From assembly GCA_943787405.1 (NCBI GenBank), contig CALSMH010000001.1, forward strand, positions 248,001 to 312,000: a stretch of 64,000 nt of DNA, read 5' to 3'. A program made the position numbers and the translations under genes. Origin of the DNA: an uncultured Nitrosomonadaceae bacterium (lineage in GTDB: Bacteria; Pseudomonadota; Gammaproteobacteria; Burkholderiales; Nitrosomonadaceae). Below the pieces are notes generated by a model. It saw only the letters and a program-made list of their open reading frames with translations. It was not told the DNA's origin and did no database searches. Positions within the stretch are counted from its first letter, which is position 1. The number at the start of each line of letters is the position of its first letter. This document shows, in pieces, positions 28,893 to 37,953 of this stretch.

Positions 28893-29654
28893 ATGATCTG
28901 GTTTTTAAAAAACTTGTTAAGCGCTTTTTTATTGCCCCCATTAAGTCTTATTGTTTTAGGTATAACGGGAATCTTGTTTTTGAAAAATCATCCAGTACTG
29001 GGTAAATCTATTATAATTTCCACATTTATTCTGTTTTATATATTATCCATTCCAATTTTCGCAGAAAGAGCATTGCAAACTTTAGAAGTCCCTACTAGAT
29101 CTAATTCTGAAATTAATAAAGCACAGGCAATCGTAATATTAGGTGGTGGAGCTAATATCGAGGCTCCGGAATATGGTGGCCATACAGTAAGCCAGTATGG
29201 ATTAGAACGTATTCGTTATGGAGCATATTTACATCGGCATACAGGGAAACCTATATTAGTGACAGGGGGTGATTTATTGGGTATTGGTTCCTCAGAGGCG
29301 GAACAGATGAAGTTGGTGCTGGAGAATGATTTTCATGTTCCGGTTGAATGGAGCGAAGATAATTCAAGAGACACTCGTGAGAATGCTTATAACAGTTTCT
29401 CTGTTTTAATCAAAAATAAAATTACTCACATTGCATTGGTTACCCATGCCTGGCATATGCCAAGGGCAAGTAGAGAATTTAAGCAAGCTGGATTTAAAGT
29501 TACGCCTGCTTCTACTGTCTATGTGACCCAGAGAAATAAAAATTTATTTTCTTTTATTCCATCTGCTGATGCATTTTTGAAAAGCAGGCTCTTTATATAT
29601 GAAGTTATTGGAACTTTATGGTACCGGTTAATTCCAGCCCCGGATAAGTTCTAA
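28893..29654 (+). CDS. YdcF/ElyC-like DUF218 membrane protein
   Basis: A 253-residue protein with two N-terminal membrane helices (about 7-28 and 36-58) and a DUF218 domain (about 80-235). The domain begins AIVILGGGAN near 85 and has LVTGGDL, EDNSRDTRENAYNS near 156-169 and LVTHAWHMPRA near 187, typical of the YdcF/ElyC/SanA family. ElyC affects peptidoglycan or undecaprenyl-lipid metabolism in E. coli; whether this one does is not known. It is between the cytochrome terminator and the OsmC gene. Confidence 0.85.
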   Translation: MIWFLKNLLSAFLLPPLSLIVLGITGILFLKNHPVLGKSIIISTFILFYILSIPIFAERALQTLEVPTRSNSEINKAQAIVILGGGANIEAPEYGGHTVSQYGLERIRYGAYLHRHTGKPILVTGGDLLGIGSSEAEQMKLVLENDFHVPVEWSEDNSRDTRENAYNSFSVLIKNKITHIALVTHAWHMPRASREFKQAGFKVTPASTVYVTQRNKNLFSFIPSADAFLKSRLFIYEVIGTLWYRLIPAPDKF

Positions 29655-29728
29655 GATTTATTCCTAATAAAAGAAAATTTAATATTCAGCGTAAAATAAT
29701 ACTTGCATGTTTACCAATAGGGTCTGCC

Positions 29729-30157
29729 ATGAAAATGAGTGTTAAGTGGAGGGATGGAGTAAGTTTCCTGGGTGAAGCAGAAAGCGGTCATTCAGTATTG
29801 ATGGATGGGGCACCGGAGATTGGCGGAAAAAATCTTGGATTGCGACCAATGGAAATGGTGCTGATGGGTGCTGGTGGTTGTACTGCTTTAGATGTAGTGA
29901 TGATTTTAAAAAGAGGTCGCCAGGAAGTTATTGATTGTATGGTAGATATTGAGGCAGAGCGAGCAACAGAGGAGCCAAAAATATTCACCCGAATTCATTA
30001 TCATTTTATTTTAACTGGAAATAATTTAAAGCCAGAGAAGGTAAAGCGGGCAATCAATTTGTCTGCAGAGAAGTATTGCTCTGCTTCAATTATGCTAGGA
30101 AAAACAGCAATCATATCTCATGACTATGAGATCTTGGGGGATAGCCCTTCTTGTTAA
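29729..30157 (+). CDS. OsmC/Ohr family peroxiredoxin-like protein
   Basis: OsmC-fold proteins reduce organic hydroperoxides with two cysteines. The 142-residue protein has the first Cys in [15 protein letters not shown] near 50 and the second in [16 protein letters not shown] near 116, the expected spacing. It belongs to the YhfA-like branch (starts [16 protein letters not shown]) rather than to Ohr. No signal peptide. Its stop overlaps the end of coq7 on the other strand by four bases. Confidence 0.85.
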   Translation: MKMSVKWRDGVSFLGEAESGHSVLMDGAPEIGGKNLGLRPMEMVLMGAGGCTALDVVMILKRGRQEVIDCMVDIEAERATEEPKIFTRIHYHFILTGNNLKPEKVKRAINLSAEKYCSASIMLGKTAIISHDYEILGDSPSC

Positions 30158-30780
30158 ATCCAGTATGTTGTTTTAGTCATTACCTTCGAGCCTAACCTCA
30201 TAACAATCTTGACAGGTGTTGGCAGATCTATGCCTCCGTGCGACATGGCAGCATTGGCGTGGCCTGCTTCATCAATTTGCATTTGAGCAACAATAGCGCG
30301 GCTTTTTTCGTCCTGACAAGGTAAGGAATGTAAGTGTTTTGCAAGATGAGACTCAACTTGGCGTTCAGTTTCAGCAAGAAAACCTAAATTCCATTTATCA
30401 CCGAGCATACCTGCTGCTGCACCAATAAAAAATGATCCGCTATACCATATAGGGTTTAGAAGGCTTTTTCGTCCACCTAATTCTGTAATTCGTTGCTCAG
30501 TCCAAGCAAGGTGCTCAATTTCTTCACATGCCGCCTGATTTAAGTTTCGTTGAACCTCGGCATCTTTGGCAGTAAGGGCCTGTCCTTGATACAGTGCTTG
30601 AGCACAGACTTCTCCGGTATGATTGATGCGCATCAAGGCTGAAGATTTTCTCCTTTCTTCTTTGGTAAGCTCATTTTCGGAAATATTTTTCCCTGGAACT
30701 ATTCGCACCGTTTGTGCGGGCGCTAAAAGTGTACGTAGGGCCCCATCGAAACCAATAATAAATTTTTCAATATTTAACAT
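30154..30780 (-). CDS. coq7: 3-demethoxyubiquinol 3-hydroxylase (Coq7)
   Basis: Coq7 is the diiron hydroxylase of the late ubiquinone pathway, used in betaproteobacteria in place of UbiF. The 208-residue protein shows the ligands of the ferritin-like diiron site: Glu in [12 protein letters not shown], the ExxH in CEEIEHLAW, Glu in [11 protein letters not shown] and the ExxH in [11 protein letters not shown]. The start is the ATG at 30780, with TTGGAG six bases ahead. It is 25 bases downstream of the GlcF-like gene on the same strand. Confidence 0.95.
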   Translation of the reverse strand: MLNIEKFIIGFDGALRTLLAPAQTVRIVPGKNISENELTKEERRKSSALMRINHTGEVCAQALYQGQALTAKDAEVQRNLNQAACEEIEHLAWTEQRITELGGRKSLLNPIWYSGSFFIGAAAGMLGDKWNLGFLAETERQVESHLAKHLHSLPCQDEKSRAIVAQMQIDEAGHANAAMSHGGIDLPTPVKIVMRLGSKVMTKTTYWI

Positions 30781-30805
30781 GAAGATCTCCAAATTGGAAA
30801 TATAG

Positions 30806-32113
30806 TTAAGTTGGCATGTTCATTTGACGCGCCAACAAAGTTACCGGGTGTAGTATTTCAAGTTCAGGGATTTTATCCCGTAATGCGCTAGCAATGTGCA
30901 TATTGCAACCTATATTAGAAGTGACCAGATAGCGTGCATCATTATCTATTTTAGATATTTTATCATTTAGGAGCGCTCTTGCCATAACCGGTTGATCGAG
31001 GAAATATGTTCCGGCGGCTCCGCAGCATTGGTCATTACCAGTAAGCGGTGTAACCTGTACCTCAGGTATGCGCATTAATAATTCATAGGGGTATTTTGAA
31101 CTACGTAGAATATTTCGTAGCGTACATGGGTCATGAACTAGGACCTTGTTCTGTAATGGAGTTATCTTTATATCGTACCACCCGTCTGCAGATATTAAGA
31201 ACTTGCTAATATCTATTACTTTGGCTGAAAATTCAGAATGATAATCTGCAAGTCGTATACTGCAACCGGAGGAAGTTGTAATAATAGCTTTTACATTTAG
31301 CCCATCAAAAGCTGCCACATTTTGTTGTGCTAGTTGCATCGCAATTTTTGTATCGCCTCCATGTTGATGTAATGCACCGCAGCAGGTTTGTATGGGCGGT
31401 ATATGTACTGTATAACCAAGACGATTGAGTACGTATATTGATGCATTGATTGTTTCCGTATCTGTAAGTCTCGCAACACAACCAAGGAATAATCCAACCT
31501 CCCCGCAAGGTTTTCCAATCGGTAGGTAAGTCTTTTTCCAGGATCCAGACGTATCTGTTTTACTAGAAATAGTACGAGGGAATTTAATTTTAGGTAACTG
31601 TTCATTTAATTCAAAAAGCTTTGTTTTTTTTAAAATTACCAGTTTCTTTAGTAGTCCCTGTAGACCAATATTTTGGTAGAGAAACAGGATTAAGCGCAAT
31701 TTATCAAAACGTGTAGGCTTCGTAATAAATTCTTTTTCTATTAATTTTCGTAACCAAAATTTCTTGGTTAATGTTTTACCATTTAATGATGTAGATGTGG
31801 CTATCATAGAGCGTGTTCTATCTATTAACGGACCATACGCAACGTGATTTGGGCAGGCCACCTCGCAGGCACGGCAGGTAAGACAGCGATCTATGTGTTG
31901 AATAAAGCGTTGATTTATCGGAATATGTCCACTGGCAACACCTCTCATTTGGGCTATACGCCCACGAGGAGAGTCAGCTTCTGACATGGTTATCCGATAG
32001 GTGGGGCAATGTGGCAGGCATAGGCCACAAGAGACGCAGCTGTTAGTTTCTGCTAGTAAGAAATTAGTAAACGAGGTGGGCGTCGGGCTGGTAGGTTCTA
32101 TGGTTATCTCCAA
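30806..32113 (-). CDS. Stand-alone GlcF-like iron-sulfur protein (glycolate/lactate oxidase subunit family)
   Basis: The 431-435 residue protein has two 4Fe-4S sites, [12 protein letters not shown] near 27-38 and [12 protein letters not shown] near 78-89, and two C-terminal CCG domains with [10 protein letters not shown] and [11 protein letters not shown]. This is the GlcF / heterodisulfide-reductase-like electron carrier that pairs with a flavoprotein. The usual partner genes are absent here; the lone FAD-linked oxidase at 9.2-10.5 kb may be its partner. The start is unclear: the frame opens at a TTG (32113), while the ribosome site TTGGAG points six bases on to an ATA at 32101-32099 (see findings). 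No ATG or GTG precedes the first cluster. Confidence 0.85.
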   Translation of the reverse strand: MEITIEPTSPTPTSFTNFLLAETNSCVSCGLCLPHCPTYRITMSEADSPRGRIAQMRGVASGHIPINQRFIQHIDRCLTCRACEVACPNHVAYGPLIDRTRSMIATSTSLNGKTLTKKFWLRKLIEKEFITKPTRFDKLRLILFLYQNIGLQGLLKKLVILKKTKLFELNEQLPKIKFPRTISSKTDTSGSWKKTYLPIGKPCGEVGLFLGCVARLTDTETINASIYVLNRLGYTVHIPPIQTCCGALHQHGGDTKIAMQLAQQNVAAFDGLNVKAIITTSSGCSIRLADYHSEFSAKVIDISKFLISADGWYDIKITPLQNKVLVHDPCTLRNILRSSKYPYELLMRIPEVQVTPLTGNDQCCGAAGTYFLDQPVMARALLNDKISKIDNDARYLVTSNIGCNMHIASALRDKIPELEILHPVTLLARQMNMPT

Positions 32114-32222
32114 TAAGAGAAAAGAGCATGAAATAAAGTTGTGTTAGAGCCATAAATATTAATAAAGTTTACCTGCAATTAGTCTCAAAGTGTATGTTTG
32201 ATACAAACTTAAATCTTGCCTA

Positions 32223-32241
32223 AGGAAGAAAGATTCTTCCT
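32223..32241. promoter_or_regulatory. 8-bp perfect inverted repeat before rnpB
   Basis: AGGAAGAA and its complement are separated by three bases. The element lies about 30-47 bases before the expected rnpB 5' end, just where the -35 region would be, and also in the upstream region of the divergent GlcF-like gene. A TAATAT box at 32257-32262 is the likely -10 for rnpB. Regulator binding is only a possibility. Confidence 0.3.
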
Positions 32242-32269
32242 AGTTAAGTTTAATGATAATATTCTTTTT

Positions 32270-32567
32270 GAAGCTGGCTAGACAGTCGCTGCCTTTTTTC
32301 AGTAATGAAAAATTGGGAGAGGAAAGTCCGGGCTCCAAAGAGCAGGATGCCGGTTAATGGCCGGCCACCGTGAGGTGAGGAATAGGGCCACAGAGACGAG
32401 CGTATTAAGTTACGGTGAAACGCGGTAACCTCCATCCGGAGCAAAACCAAATAGGCAGATTTTGACGTTGCTCGCCGAGTCTGCGGGTAGGTTGCTTGAG
32501 CGTACGAGTAACCGTACGCCTAGAGGAATGACTGTCCACGACAGAACCCGGCTTATCGGCCAGCTTC
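32270..32567 (+). ncRNA. rnpB: RNase P RNA, bacterial type A
   Basis: The catalytic RNA of RNase P, which matures tRNA 5' ends. The ends pair as gaagctggc at 32270 with its complement finishing at 32567 (P1). Conserved blocks seen in order are the gaggaaagtccgggctcc segment near 32319 (CR-I), acagagacgag near 32390, ggtgaaacgcggtaacctcc and ccggagcaaaaccaaatag near 32414-32453 (CR-II/III region), cgggtaggttgcttgag near 32484, and gaatgactgtccacgacag plus aacccggcttatcgg near the 3' end (CR-V). At about 298 bases it is short. The P12 arm is reduced to a four-pair stem (32401-32404 with 32411-32414). Confidence 0.95.
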
Positions 32568-32798
32568 ATTTATTTATATAATTTTATTTGTCATATTTAT
32601 TTGGCTAGAGTTTTAAGTTATCTCCCTTCCCGATTCTATTACGACCCTCGATAGGCCTAAAAAGTTTATTAAGTTGTAAATTACCTGCAATTAAAGCGCT
32701 ATCTCTTTTATTTACATAGCGTATTTCTATATACAAAGAAGTCTCCCTAAGTTTCTCCTTAAGTCTTTGTCACATAAACAAAAATTCAGTAATTTCTC

Positions 32799-32827
32799 TT
32801 GACTTGGCTATATTTTTTAATTACAGT
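32799..32827 (+). promoter_or_regulatory. Sigma-70 type promoter of the dcw cluster
   Basis: A -35 box TTGACT (32799-32804) and a -10 box TACAGT (32822-32827) are separated by exactly 17 bases. Transcription would begin near 32835, inside the MraZ boxes, about 78 bases before the mraZ start. No other promoter of this quality is seen until the ftsZ region. Confidence 0.7.
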
Positions 32828-32851
32828 GGGCATTAGTGGGAGAAAGTGGGG
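32826..32851 (+). promoter_or_regulatory. MraZ operator, three GTGGG boxes
   Basis: GTGGG occurs at 32826, 32836 and 32846, exactly ten bases apart, separated by five-base AT-rich spacers. This matches the known MraZ binding site (direct TGGG repeats with five-base spacers) that controls the dcw cluster in E. coli and other bacteria. The boxes overlap the -10 element and transcription start, so binding should repress. Confidence 0.85.
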
Positions 32852-32912
32852 AAAATTATTGAATTGAGTCAAGTCGTCGGCTTTAAATTTTATTTAAAAA
32901 ACAAGGGACAAT

Positions 32913-33359
32913 ATGTTTCGTGGGGTCACACAACTTAATCTTGATAATAAGGGAAGGCTGGCGATACCTACGAAATATCGGGAGGCCCTCATGGCTTTTT
33001 GTGCGGGCCATCTAGTTCTTACTGTCGATCCAGCCAAATGTTTGTTGGTTTATCCTCAGCCTGCTTGGGAGCCAATAGAGCAGAAACTAAATAGTCTTTC
33101 TAGCTTTAATCCACAAACCCGTAGTTTGCAGCGGCTTCTCGTTGGTAATGCCAGTGATGTAGAGATGGATAGTTCCGGGAGAATTTTAGTGCCGCCTCCT
33201 TTGCGTCAATTTGCAGGATTAACCAAGAATGTGGTGTTGGTTGGACAGGGCGCAAAGCTTGAGTTGTGGGAAGAAGAGAAATGGAACCAGCAGGTTGAGG
33301 ATTCTCTGGCATTAAAAAATGGAATCATTCCGCCTGAACTTGATGGCTTCTCTTTGTGA
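32913..33359 (+). CDS. mraZ: Transcriptional regulator MraZ
   Basis: MraZ is a DNA-binding ring-forming protein of the AbrB-like fold that controls its own dcw operon. The 148-residue protein has the two family repeats: LDNKGRLAIPTKYREAL near 10-26 and MDSSGRILVPPPLRQFAG near 86-103, each with the DxxGR motif. The operator lies about 62 bases before its start. AAGGGAC precedes the ATG. First gene of the cluster, 20 bases before rsmH. Confidence 0.96.
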   Translation: MFRGVTQLNLDNKGRLAIPTKYREALMAFCAGHLVLTVDPAKCLLVYPQPAWEPIEQKLNSLSSFNPQTRSLQRLLVGNASDVEMDSSGRILVPPPLRQFAGLTKNVVLVGQGAKLELWEEEKWNQQVEDSLALKNGIIPPELDGFSL

Positions 33360-33379
33360 TGTTGTGGCGGTGACCTCAG

Positions 33380-34315
33380 ATGCATGTCACGGTTTTGTTA
33401 GAGGAGGCGGTGGACTCGCTGGGAGTTAAATCAAACGGAGTTTATATTGATGGGACTTTTGGTTTTGGTGGTCATAGTCGACTGATTTTAGAAAAATTGG
33501 ATGAAAACGGGAGGCTAATCGCATTTGATAAAGATATGTCTGCAGTAACTGCAGGGCAGACTATTAAAAATACGAATTTTCATATTACACATAGCAGGTT
33601 TTCGCAAATAAAGCAGGAGCTAGAGAGGTTGGGTGTGGGTCAGGCGGATGGAATCTTGCTGGACTTAGGGGTGTCATCACTACAACTTGAAGATACATCA
33701 AGAGGGTTTAGTTTTCGTTTAGATGGGCCACTTGATATGCGTATGGATACGAGTCAGGGGCAGACTGCTACGGAATGGATTGCTTCAGTTTCTGAGAAGC
33801 ATTTAGGAGAGGTAATAAAAGATTATGGAGAAGAGCGATTTGCAAAACAAATTGCCAGAGAGGTTGTTGCAGCAAGATCGAAGCAGCCTATTACTACTAC
33901 ACTTCAGCTTGCTGAGATCGTGGCAAAGGTTGTACACCCAAACAAGAAAAATCATAATCCAGCGACACGGACTTTTCAGGCTATACGGATTTACCTCAAT
34001 CAGGAGCTTGAAGAATTGTCGTTGATCCTACCGGAATGTATGGGGTTATTGAAAGAAGGCGGAAGGCTCGTAGTTATTAGCTTTCACTCATTGGAGGACC
34101 GGGTAGTTAAGCGTTTTATAAGAGAGGCGGCATGTCCTGATAAATTGCCGTCTAGATTGCCAGTACGAGATGAAGAGGTACGGCGTCTTATTCGCCCCAA
34201 ACTACGTTTAGTTGGAAAGGCAATACGACCTAAAGAAAGAGAGCTAGTAATTAATCCACGCGCTAGGAGTGCAGTAATGCGGGTAGCGGAGAGGGTAAAT
34301 ACGGATGACTTCTAG
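33380..34315 (+). CDS. rsmH: 16S rRNA (cytosine(1402)-N4)-methyltransferase
   Basis: RsmH methylates N4 of C1402, the same nucleotide that RsmI (10.6 kb) modifies on the ribose. The 311-residue protein has the SAM motif YIDGTFGFGGHSR near 22-34, ILLDLGVSSLQLED near 92-105, RGFSFRLDGPLDMRMD and the C-terminal VVISFHSLEDRVVK near 230-243. Normal length and normal position between mraZ and ftsL. Confidence 0.97.
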   Translation: MHVTVLLEEAVDSLGVKSNGVYIDGTFGFGGHSRLILEKLDENGRLIAFDKDMSAVTAGQTIKNTNFHITHSRFSQIKQELERLGVGQADGILLDLGVSSLQLEDTSRGFSFRLDGPLDMRMDTSQGQTATEWIASVSEKHLGEVIKDYGEERFAKQIAREVVAARSKQPITTTLQLAEIVAKVVHPNKKNHNPATRTFQAIRIYLNQELEELSLILPECMGLLKEGGRLVVISFHSLEDRVVKRFIREAACPDKLPSRLPVRDEEVRRLIRPKLRLVGKAIRPKERELVINPRARSAVMRVAERVNTDDF

Positions 34316-34355
34316 GAAAGAATTATTCTCAATCGTTTTATAGGGGAAAGTTAAA

Positions 34356-34661
34356 GTGACTAAATTTAATATTCTTCTTGCACTGATTGTTATTGCCTGT
34401 GCACTAGGTGTCGTGACCTCACAACACGAGGCACGCAAGCTCTTTACAAAATTGGAAAAGGAGCAGGAAAAAGCTAGGAATTTAGCCGTAGAGTGGGATA
34501 TGTTATTGCTCGAACAAGGTGCTCAGGCAACGCGGGAACGTATTGAGAGGATTGCTACTAAGGATTTGTTAATGAGAATCCCGGGTGGGTCGAAAATTAG
34601 AATTATTTCTTTAATGGAACCTGATAATTCAATAGGATCCGTGGATGAGAAAGAATTATGA
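34356..34661 (+). CDS. ftsL: Cell division protein FtsL
   Basis: FtsL is a bitopic protein that joins FtsB and FtsQ in the divisome and activates FtsWI. The 101-residue protein has a short cytoplasmic tip, one helix (about 5-22, containing LIVIACALGVV) and a periplasmic coiled-coil (about 25-75, rich in Lys, Glu and Leu). It starts with a GTG at 34356 preceded by GGGGAAAG. Identification rests on shape and position between rsmH and ftsI. It overlaps ftsI by ATGA. Confidence 0.92.
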   Translation: MTKFNILLALIVIACALGVVTSQHEARKLFTKLEKEQEKARNLAVEWDMLLLEQGAQATRERIERIATKDLLMRIPGGSKIRIISLMEPDNSIGSVDEKEL

Positions 34662-36394
34662 CTCACAATCTAGCGCCACATATAATTTTATCTGCGTGGC
34701 GTTCGCGAGTATTGGTTATTCTTCTTTTGCTAAGCTTTCTTGGTTTAGTTGGGCGTTCAGCCTATTTACAGATAAGTCAAAATGAATTCTACAAGCAGAA
34801 AGGAGAGTCACGCTATAGCCGCGTAGTCGAGATAAGTGCACATCGTGGAATGATTACTGATCGAAATGGTGAGCCTCTTGCAATTAGCACACCAGTTGAA
34901 TCGTTATGGGCAAATCCAGCTGCCGTGAGTGCAACTTATAGCCAGTTAAAAAAACTGTCAGAATTGATCGAGGTGGATGTTGCTGAAATTAGCAAAAAAA
35001 TAGGCAACGAGAAACGAGACTTTGTTTATCTAAAACGACATTTAGCACCAGAAATAATAGCCAAAGTGGTCGAGCTTAATATTCCCGGAGTATTTTCTAA
35101 TCCGGAGTTTCGTCGATATTATCCTTCAGGCAAAATAACAGCCCAAATGCTTGGATTTACTAATATAGACGATAAAGGGCAAGAAGGAATCGAATTAGGA
35201 TGGCAAGACATTTTGGCTGGTAAGTCTGGCAGCCGTCGTGTCATCAAGGACAGGAAGGGTCGTATTGTAGGAAATATAGAAAGCATTCTTAAGTCTAAGC
35301 CTGGGAAAGATATAGCTTTATCTCTCGATAGCAAAATTCAGTATCATGCATATAGAGAATTAAAGCGTGCTATGGATACTCATAAAGCTAAAGCTGGAGG
35401 AATTGTCGTTTTGGATTCACAGACCGGAGAAGTGCTAGCGTTAGTTAACTTGCCAACTTACAACCCAAATAATAGAACTGGAAGGAATGGCAGGAAAGCC
35501 AGAAATAGAGTGCTAACTGATATATTTGAACCTGGCTCAACGATGAAGCCATTTACAGTAGCATCGGCACTTGAAGCAGGAAAAATTAAGCCAGATACAG
35601 AATTTAATATAGCTCCCGGGACTATAACTATTGGTAGAAGAACAATCAGAGATGCACATGCTGTATCTATTGAGGAAGGTCTTGTAACCGTAGAACAGGT
35701 AATCCAGAGATCTAGTAATGTTGGTACTGTAAAAATTTCTAAATTATTACCAGCACAAACAATGTGGGAAACTTTGAATAGCTCTGGTTTTGGTACGTCT
35801 ACCGGCTCGGGGTTTCCTGGCGAGGTTAAAGGGATGCTTCATCTCCCACCATGGCGCCCCATTAGGCAAGCAACAATGTCATATGGTCATGGGATTGCAG
35901 TGAATCTGCTGCAGCTGGCACGTGCTTATACTTTGTTTTCAGAAGAAGGGAAATTGAAGCCGGTATCTTTATTAAAAATTGATACGCCACCGGCTGGTGA
36001 GCAGGTAATTTCACGTAAAACAGCTCTTGCTGTGAGTAAAATGTTGGAGATGGTAGTGGCAAAGGGTGGAACAGCACCTCTTGCACAAATTGAGGGTTAT
36101 CGGGTGGCAGGTAAGACTGGTACCACGCATAAGGTTAAAGCTGGTGGTGGCTATGAGAAAAAGAAGTATGTGGCCTCATTTGTAGGTTATGCACCGGCTT
36201 CGAATCCGCGTCTTATTATTGCGGTGATGCTTGATGAACCTTCAGCCGGAAAATATTATGGAGGCCAAGTGGCCGCACCTGTTTTTAGCCGAGTTATGGC
36301 TGACTCATTAAGAAATTTGAGTGTGCCTCATGATGCCCCCATTAATAAAACAGTTTTGTCACCGGTAAGACCTGAATTAAAAGGTGATGTATGA
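34658..36394 (+). CDS. ftsI: Peptidoglycan D,D-transpeptidase FtsI (PBP3)
   Basis: FtsI crosslinks septal peptidoglycan. The 578-residue protein has one N-terminal helix (about 14-35), a pedestal domain starting ISAHRGMITDRNGEPLAIS near 54, and a transpeptidase domain with the three penicillin-binding motifs: SxxK in GSTMKPF near 294-300, SxN in RSSNVGT near 350, and KTG in AGKTGTTHK near 485. It overlaps both ftsL and murE by four bases, indicating translational coupling. Confidence 0.97.
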   Translation: MTHNLAPHIILSAWRSRVLVILLLLSFLGLVGRSAYLQISQNEFYKQKGESRYSRVVEISAHRGMITDRNGEPLAISTPVESLWANPAAVSATYSQLKKLSELIEVDVAEISKKIGNEKRDFVYLKRHLAPEIIAKVVELNIPGVFSNPEFRRYYPSGKITAQMLGFTNIDDKGQEGIELGWQDILAGKSGSRRVIKDRKGRIVGNIESILKSKPGKDIALSLDSKIQYHAYRELKRAMDTHKAKAGGIVVLDSQTGEVLALVNLPTYNPNNRTGRNGRKARNRVLTDIFEPGSTMKPFTVASALEAGKIKPDTEFNIAPGTITIGRRTIRDAHAVSIEEGLVTVEQVIQRSSNVGTVKISKLLPAQTMWETLNSSGFGTSTGSGFPGEVKGMLHLPPWRPIRQATMSYGHGIAVNLLQLARAYTLFSEEGKLKPVSLLKIDTPPAGEQVISRKTALAVSKMLEMVVAKGGTAPLAQIEGYRVAGKTGTTHKVKAGGGYEKKKYVASFVGYAPASNPRLIIAVMLDEPSAGKYYGGQVAAPVFSRVMADSLRNLSVPHDAPINKTVLSPVRPELKGDV

Positions 36395-37953
36395 ATCCGG
36401 GAACTAAAGATAAGCTAGAAGAAAATTTTGACCCAAGTTTGCTCAATAGTCTGGGTATTGATATTGAAAATATTGCTACTGATAGTCGTATGGTTAAACC
36501 GGGGGATACATTCTTAGCTTATGTTGGAGAAAAAATTGATGCACGCAAATTTATTCCGCAGGCAATTGAAGCCGGTGCAAATGCAGTCTTATGGGAGCGT
36601 AACGGCTTTGTATGGAATTCAAGGTGGGGCGATACACCTAATTTACCGGTATCAAAATTGCGTGCTAAGGTTGGCGCAATTGCTAGTCACGTATATGGAA
36701 ACCCGTCAGGAAAATTACGATTAATTGGTGTTACCGGCACAAATGGTAAAACATCATGTGTCCAATGGATAGCCCAGGCGCTTACAAAATTTGATATAAA
36801 AACTGCTTCAATAGGCACCTTGGGGGATGGTTTTGCTGATGAGCTTCGGCCCGCTGTCAATACAACGCCAGACCCAGTTCTATTGCAACAAAGAATAGCT
36901 AGCTTTTTGAAACATGGTGCCCAGTGTGTGGTAATGGAAGTGTCGTCTCACGGCATAGAGCAGGGCAGAATAAATGGTTCTACATTATCAGTAGCATTAT
37001 TTACAAATTTATCACACGATCATTTAGATTATCACGGAAATATGCAGGCATATGCTGCTACTAAAGCACGATTATTTCATTGGGACGGACTTAAATACGC
37101 AGTTTTGAATTTTGATGATGTATTTAGTGTTGAATTGACAAAACAACTTACCGGTAGAGCTACAAATATTATCGGGTATGGGTTTGAAGAGTTGGCAATA
37201 AAAGAGCGTGATCCAAAATTATTCAAGATGGTTCATGGGCGGAATCTTAGAGTAAGTAGTCAGGGGCTAGAATTTGATGTTGTATTTGAGGGTGAGCGTA
37301 TAAAAGTTAAAACAGCATTAATTGGAGAGTTTAATGCATCTAATTTACTCGCGGTTCTTTCCACTTTATTAGCATGTGGCCTCAGCTTAAGCGATGCAGC
37401 AAAGTCCTTGCAAGAAATACAGCCAATACCTGGCAGGATGGAAAAATTCGGTGGCGGTAGTTTGCCATTAGTAGTTATTGACTTTGCTCACACCCCAGAA
37501 GCCTTAGAAAAAACATTAATAGCACTTCGTGTGGTAATTAATAGCGCTAAAGATATTTCAAAGATCAAAAATAAGAAATCAAAGCTAATTTGTATCTTCG
37601 GTTGTGGAGGCGATCGTGACCAAGATAAACGGGCGCTTATGGGGAAGATAGCGACAGAATTATCTGATGAGACGATTATTACTAGTGATAATCCGCGTAA
37701 CGAAGACCCTTCTTCCATTATTAATGAAATAGTATCAGGTGCAGATATTAATTATCTTGTTCAGGAAAACAGAGAGGCAGCTATTCGTCGAGGATTATAT
37801 AGTGCTCATAAGGGAGACATCATCTTAATTGCAGGGAAAGGGCATGAAATATATCAGGAAATAGGAAGAAAAAGGCTTCCTTTTAGTGATGCGAAGGTGG
37901 TGCGATTAATCCTGAAGGAATTAAGGGGCAAAGTGAAGGGGCCTCAGGAATGA
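36391..37953 (+). CDS. murE: UDP-MurNAc-L-Ala-D-Glu: meso-diaminopimelate ligase
   Basis: MurE adds the third residue of the peptidoglycan stem peptide. The 520-residue protein has the ATP site GVTGTNGKTS near 112-121, the carbamylated-Lys region and the DNPRNEDP motif near 432-439, whose DNPR marks meso-diaminopimelate as the substrate. An insert-like Lys-rich stretch (KDISKIKNKKSK) lies near 393. Overlaps ftsI and murF by ATGA. Confidence 0.97.
   Translation: MNPGTKDKLEENFDPSLLNSLGIDIENIATDSRMVKPGDTFLAYVGEKIDARKFIPQAIEAGANAVLWERNGFVWNSRWGDTPNLPVSKLRAKVGAIASHVYGNPSGKLRLIGVTGTNGKTSCVQWIAQALTKFDIKTASIGTLGDGFADELRPAVNTTPDPVLLQQRIASFLKHGAQCVVMEVSSHGIEQGRINGSTLSVALFTNLSHDHLDYHGNMQAYAATKARLFHWDGLKYAVLNFDDVFSVELTKQLTGRATNIIGYGFEELAIKERDPKLFKMVHGRNLRVSSQGLEFDVVFEGERIKVKTALIGEFNASNLLAVLSTLLACGLSLSDAAKSLQEIQPIPGRMEKFGGGSLPLVVIDFAHTPEALEKTLIALRVVINSAKDISKIKNKKSKLICIFGCGGDRDQDKRALMGKIATELSDETIITSDNPRNEDPSSIINEIVSGADINYLVQENREAAIRRGLYSAHKGDIILIAGKGHEIYQEIGRKRLPFSDAKVVRLILKELRGKVKGPQE

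Larger units (their letters stand above)
32568..32912 (+). other. 345-base region before mraZ
   Basis: No gene is seen between rnpB and mraZ. The first two thirds are AT-rich with no clear structure. The last part holds the dcw promoter and MraZ boxes, listed separately. Confidence 0.7.
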
